Assembly (NCBI GenBank): GCA_017553665.1
Contig: JAFZKM010000051.1
Span: forward strand, 1-7,747
Source: Lachnospiraceae bacterium
GTDB lineage: Bacteria; Bacillota_A; Clostridia; Lachnospirales; Lachnospiraceae
Direction: 5' to 3'
Length of the DNA stretch: 7,747 nt
The stretch's first letter is position 1. Every line of letters begins with the position of its first letter. Below are positions 5,908-7,747 of this stretch, one piece after another. The translations under genes and the position numbers were made by a program. The notes beneath the pieces were generated by a model. It saw only the letters and a program-made list of their open reading frames with translations. It was not told the DNA's origin and made no database searches.

Positions 5908-5931
5908 AAAACAGACCCCCTATACGGACCG

Positions 5932-6004
5932 TCTAGGATGATCGCGAGAGCGATCCGCTGTAGATTACCATCTAGAATGATCGCGAGAGCGATCCGCTGT
6001 AGAT
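5932..6004 (+). repeat. Tandem pair of 34-bp hairpin repeats immediately before rplC
   Basis: Two 34-bp units (5932-5965 and 5971-6004) differ at one base (G5937 versus A5976) and are spaced by TACCA, a 39-bp period. Each contains GATCGCGAGAGCGATC, a perfect 6-bp stem capped by GAGA, a GNRA-type tetraloop (loops at 5946-5949 and 5985-5988). Each also has an outer TCTA/TAGA stem separated from the inner stem by an internal loop; in unit 2 the outer stem is ATCTA/TAGAT (5970-5974, 6000-6004). The second unit ends three bases before the rplC SD (AGGAGGT, 6008-6014). There is no T-run, so neither is a terminator. They could be a regulatory protein-binding site, an RNA processing or stability element, or a small dispersed palindromic repeat. 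Confidence 0.85.
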
Positions 6005-6022
6005 CACAGGAGGTAAAACAAT

Positions 6023-6658
6023 ATGAAGAAAGCTATTTTGGCTACTAAGGTCGGAATGACCCAGATCTTCGGTGAGCAGGGCGTTCTTACACCCGTTACC
6101 GTCCTTCAGGCAGGTCCCTGCGTAGTTACACAGGTTAAGACACTTGAGAACGACGGCTATGAGGCAGTTCAGCTCGGCTTCGGCGAGATCAGAGAAAACT
6201 TAGTCAGCAAGCCTCGCAAGGGACATCTTGCAAAGGCAGGCGTTTCGGCAAAGAGATTCCTTAAGGAGTTCAGACTTGAGAACGCAGCTGAGTATTCATT
6301 AGGACAGGAGATCAAGGTTGACATCTTCGCCGAGGGCGACAAGGTTGATGCAACCGGTATCACAAAGGGTAAGGGCTTCCAGGGCGCCATCAAGCGTCAC
6401 GGCTTAAGCAGAGGACCCATGAAGCACGGTTCCAAGTATCATCGTCATGCAGGTTCGAACGGTGCGGCTACATCTCCCGGACGCGTATTCAAGGGAAAGC
6501 ACATGCCCGGTCAGATGGGTAACGTAAAGGCAACAGTACAGAATCTCGAGATCGTAAGAATCGATACCGAAAACAACGTAATTCTTGTTAAGGGTGCCGT
6601 TCCCGGACCTAAGAAGTCCATGATCGTTCTTAAAGAGACCGTTAAGAAAGCAAACTAA
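6023..6658 (+). CDS. rplC: 50S ribosomal protein L3 (uL3)
   Basis: 211 aa, normal for the family (E. coli about 209). L3 is an early-assembly protein that binds 23S rRNA and extends a loop toward the peptidyl transferase centre. The start [16 protein letters not shown], the central [17 protein letters not shown], and the loop from [15 protein letters not shown] through [16 protein letters not shown] are diagnostic. Q164 lies in the GQMGN motif, the position modified by PrmB in some bacteria. AGGAGGT (6008-6014) is eight bases before the ATG. The 196-nt gap after rpsJ is unusually long for this operon and carries the tandem hairpins, so expression may be tuned separately from rpsJ. Confidence 0.99.
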   Translation: MKKAILATKVGMTQIFGEQGVLTPVTVLQAGPCVVTQVKTLENDGYEAVQLGFGEIRENLVSKPRKGHLAKAGVSAKRFLKEFRLENAAEYSLGQEIKVDIFAEGDKVDATGITKGKGFQGAIKRHGLSRGPMKHGSKYHRHAGSNGAATSPGRVFKGKHMPGQMGNVKATVQNLEIVRIDTENNVILVKGAVPGPKKSMIVLKETVKKAN

Positions 6659-6686
6659 GAGCTTTAAGAAAGGAGGAACCTAAATT

Positions 6687-7307
6687 ATGGCAACAGTTAA
6701 AGTTTACAATATGGAAGGTGCTGAGGTTGGTTCATTAGAGCTCAACGATGCAATCTTCGGTGTTGACGTAAATACACATTTAATGCATATGGCAGTTGTT
6801 TCACAGCTTGCTAACAAGCGTCAGGGAACACAGAGCGCCAAGACACGCGCCGAAGTAAGCGGCGGCGGAAGAAAGCCCTGGAGACAGAAGGGCACAGGTC
6901 AGGCTCGTCAGGGTTCGACCAGATCTCCCCAGTGGAGACACGGCGGAGTTGTATTTGCTCCGAAGCCCAGAGAGTACGGGTTCAAGATGAACAGAAAAGA
7001 GAAGGCCCTTGCGATCAAGTCGGCACTCACCTCCAGAGTTGAGGACGGCAAGATCTTCGTAGTTGATTCCATCAGCCTTGATGAGATCAAGACAAAGAAG
7101 ATGACCGCTATGCTCGGCAAGCTCGGACTTGAGAAGGCGCTGATCGTTATGGACAGAAAGGATGACAACGTAATCCTCTCCGCTCGCAACATCCCCGATG
7201 TAACAACCGTTACTTCAAATGCAATCAACGTTTTCGATATTCTTAAGTATGGCAACATGGTTATCACCAAGGATGCCGTTCAGCAGATCGAGGAGGTATA
7301 CGCATAA
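6687..7307 (+). CDS. rplD: 50S ribosomal protein L4 (uL4)
   Basis: 206 aa, typical length. L4 binds 23S rRNA domain I, and its long loop lines the exit-tunnel constriction. In E. coli it is also the repressor of the S10 operon; whether that holds here is unknown. The loop is complete (KTRAEVSGGGRKPWRQKGTG through RSPQWRHGGVVF), with none of the deletions linked to macrolide resistance evident by eye. The SD AGGAGG (6671-6676) lies ten bases before the ATG. The gap after rplC is only 28 nt. The stop codon TAA shares its last A with the rplW start codon. Confidence 0.99.
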   Translation: MATVKVYNMEGAEVGSLELNDAIFGVDVNTHLMHMAVVSQLANKRQGTQSAKTRAEVSGGGRKPWRQKGTGQARQGSTRSPQWRHGGVVFAPKPREYGFKMNRKEKALAIKSALTSRVEDGKIFVVDSISLDEIKTKKMTAMLGKLGLEKALIVMDRKDDNVILSARNIPDVTTVTSNAINVFDILKYGNMVITKDAVQQIEEVYA

Positions 7308-7597
7308 TGGCAGATTTAAAGTATTATGACATTATTTTAAAGCCCATCGTTACAGAGAAGGCTATGGCTATGATGTCTGATAAGAAGTACACCTTTTCAG
7401 TAAATCCCGACGCTACCAAGACACAGATCAAGGAAGCTGTTGAGAAAATGTTCGCCGGCGCAAAGGTTGAGAGCGTTAACACGATCAATCTTGACGGCAA
7501 GACACGTCGTCGCGGCATGACAAGCGGCAAGACCAGCAAGGTTAAGAAGGCAATTGTTCAGCTGACCGCAGACAGCGCAGACATCGAGTTATTCTAA
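7307..7597 (+). CDS. rplW: 50S ribosomal protein L23 (uL23)
   Basis: 96 aa, as expected. L23 sits at the exit of the peptide tunnel and is a docking site for trigger factor and SRP. The start (YYDIILKPIVTEKAM) carries the conserved glutamate at residue 17, the counterpart of E. coli Glu18 contacted by trigger factor. The rRNA-binding loop NLDGKTRRRGMTSGKTSKVKKA is present. The start overlaps the rplD stop (TAATG) and its SD, AGGAGGT (7291-7297), lies inside the last codons of rplD, so translation is very likely coupled to rplD. Confidence 0.99.
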   Translation: MADLKYYDIILKPIVTEKAMAMMSDKKYTFSVNPDATKTQIKEAVEKMFAGAKVESVNTINLDGKTRRRGMTSGKTSKVKKAIVQLTADSADIELF

Positions 7598-7615
7598 GTC
7601 AAACACAGTAACCAC

Positions 7616-7658
7616 GGTCGTGCAGAAAAGCCTGAAGACAGGCATGTATTGTACGGCT
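7616..7658 (+). promoter_or_regulatory. Stem-loop in the rplW-rplB intercistronic region
   Basis: Inner stem GCCTG/CAGGC (7630-7634, 7639-7643) with an AAGA loop is carried on an outer stem whose core is CGTGCA/TGTACG (7619-7624, 7650-7655). The outer stem extends to nine pairs with three G-U (7616-7624 with 7650-7658), and the two stems are separated by an A-rich internal loop. No T-run follows, so it is not a terminator. It ends about ten bases before the rplB SD, where it could influence rplB translation or act as a processing site. Confidence 0.55.
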
Positions 7659-7680
7659 GATAAGAAAAGGAGAAATTATC

Positions 7681-7747
7681 ATGGTAATTAAGAAATACAA
7701 CACTTATACGCCCTCCAGAAGAAATATGACCGGTTACGATTTCCAGG
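7681..7747 (+). CDS. rplB: 50S ribosomal protein L2 (uL2), N-terminal fragment cut by the window
   Basis: Only the first 22 codons are visible: MVIKKYNTYTPSRRNMTGYD, then FQ. This matches the L2 start (M-x-IKKYxPxxxxRRxMTxxDF), and the position after rplW in the S10 operon is exactly where rplB belongs. GGAG (7669-7672) within AAAAGGAGA is eight bases upstream of the ATG. L2 is the 23S rRNA-binding protein needed for subunit joining and peptidyl transferase activity. Confidence 0.95.
   Translation, partial: MVIKKYNTYTPSRRNMTGYDFQ

Noticed and set aside
5932..6004. CRISPR-like repeat-spacer arrangement
   Set aside because: Only two units separated by 5 bases, no spacer-length sequence and no cas gene; they are tandem hairpins, not an array.

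Overview
The window reads as a chromosomal segment from a Gram-positive Clostridia member, most likely Lachnospiraceae. This rests on strong AGGAGG-type Shine-Dalgarno sites before most genes, sigma-A-like promoters, and ribosomal protein sequences (S10 beginning [19 protein letters not shown], 106 aa) that look like that family from memory. No database search was possible, so the taxonomy is a judgement. Every credible gene is on the + strand. I see no mobile element, tRNA, rRNA or CRISPR array.

Left part (1-4632): the 3' four-fifths of uvrA (excinuclease subunit A, 5' end outside the window) closes with a strong intrinsic terminator. A separately promoted gene follows for a six-helix membrane protein with a C-terminal GGDEF-family domain. 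Its active-site signature has decayed to NGGRF while the c-di-GMP-binding I-site (RNTD) is kept, so it looks like a receptor or sensor, not a cyclase. After a second hairpin comes a RlmI-related (COG1092-like) SAM-dependent methyltransferase lacking an obvious PUA domain.

Middle (4633-5505): a small GlsB/YeaQ/YmgE-type membrane protein forms its own unit, with an extended -10 promoter, a good SD and a terminator. About 445 bases without an established gene follow. They hold a near-ideal promoter (TTGCAC, 17 bp, TATAAT) and a leader of roughly 280 nt before rpsJ. The leader has several hairpins, a possible 24-codon upstream ORF, and segments that can pair in mutually exclusive ways.

Right part (5506-7747): the start of the S10 ribosomal protein operon, rpsJ-rplC-rplD-rplW-rplB (rplB cut by the window edge). 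rplD and rplW overlap by one base and are probably translationally coupled. Two intercistronic gaps are structured. The 196-nt rpsJ-rplC gap carries two near-identical 34-bp hairpin units in tandem, ending three bases before the rplC SD. The 83-nt rplW-rplB gap carries one stem-loop.

The coding content is mostly ordinary housekeeping. The items that deserve a second look are the tandem hairpin repeats before rplC, the switch-like rpsJ leader with its upstream ORF, and the degenerate GGDEF protein with a palindrome at its predicted transcription start.
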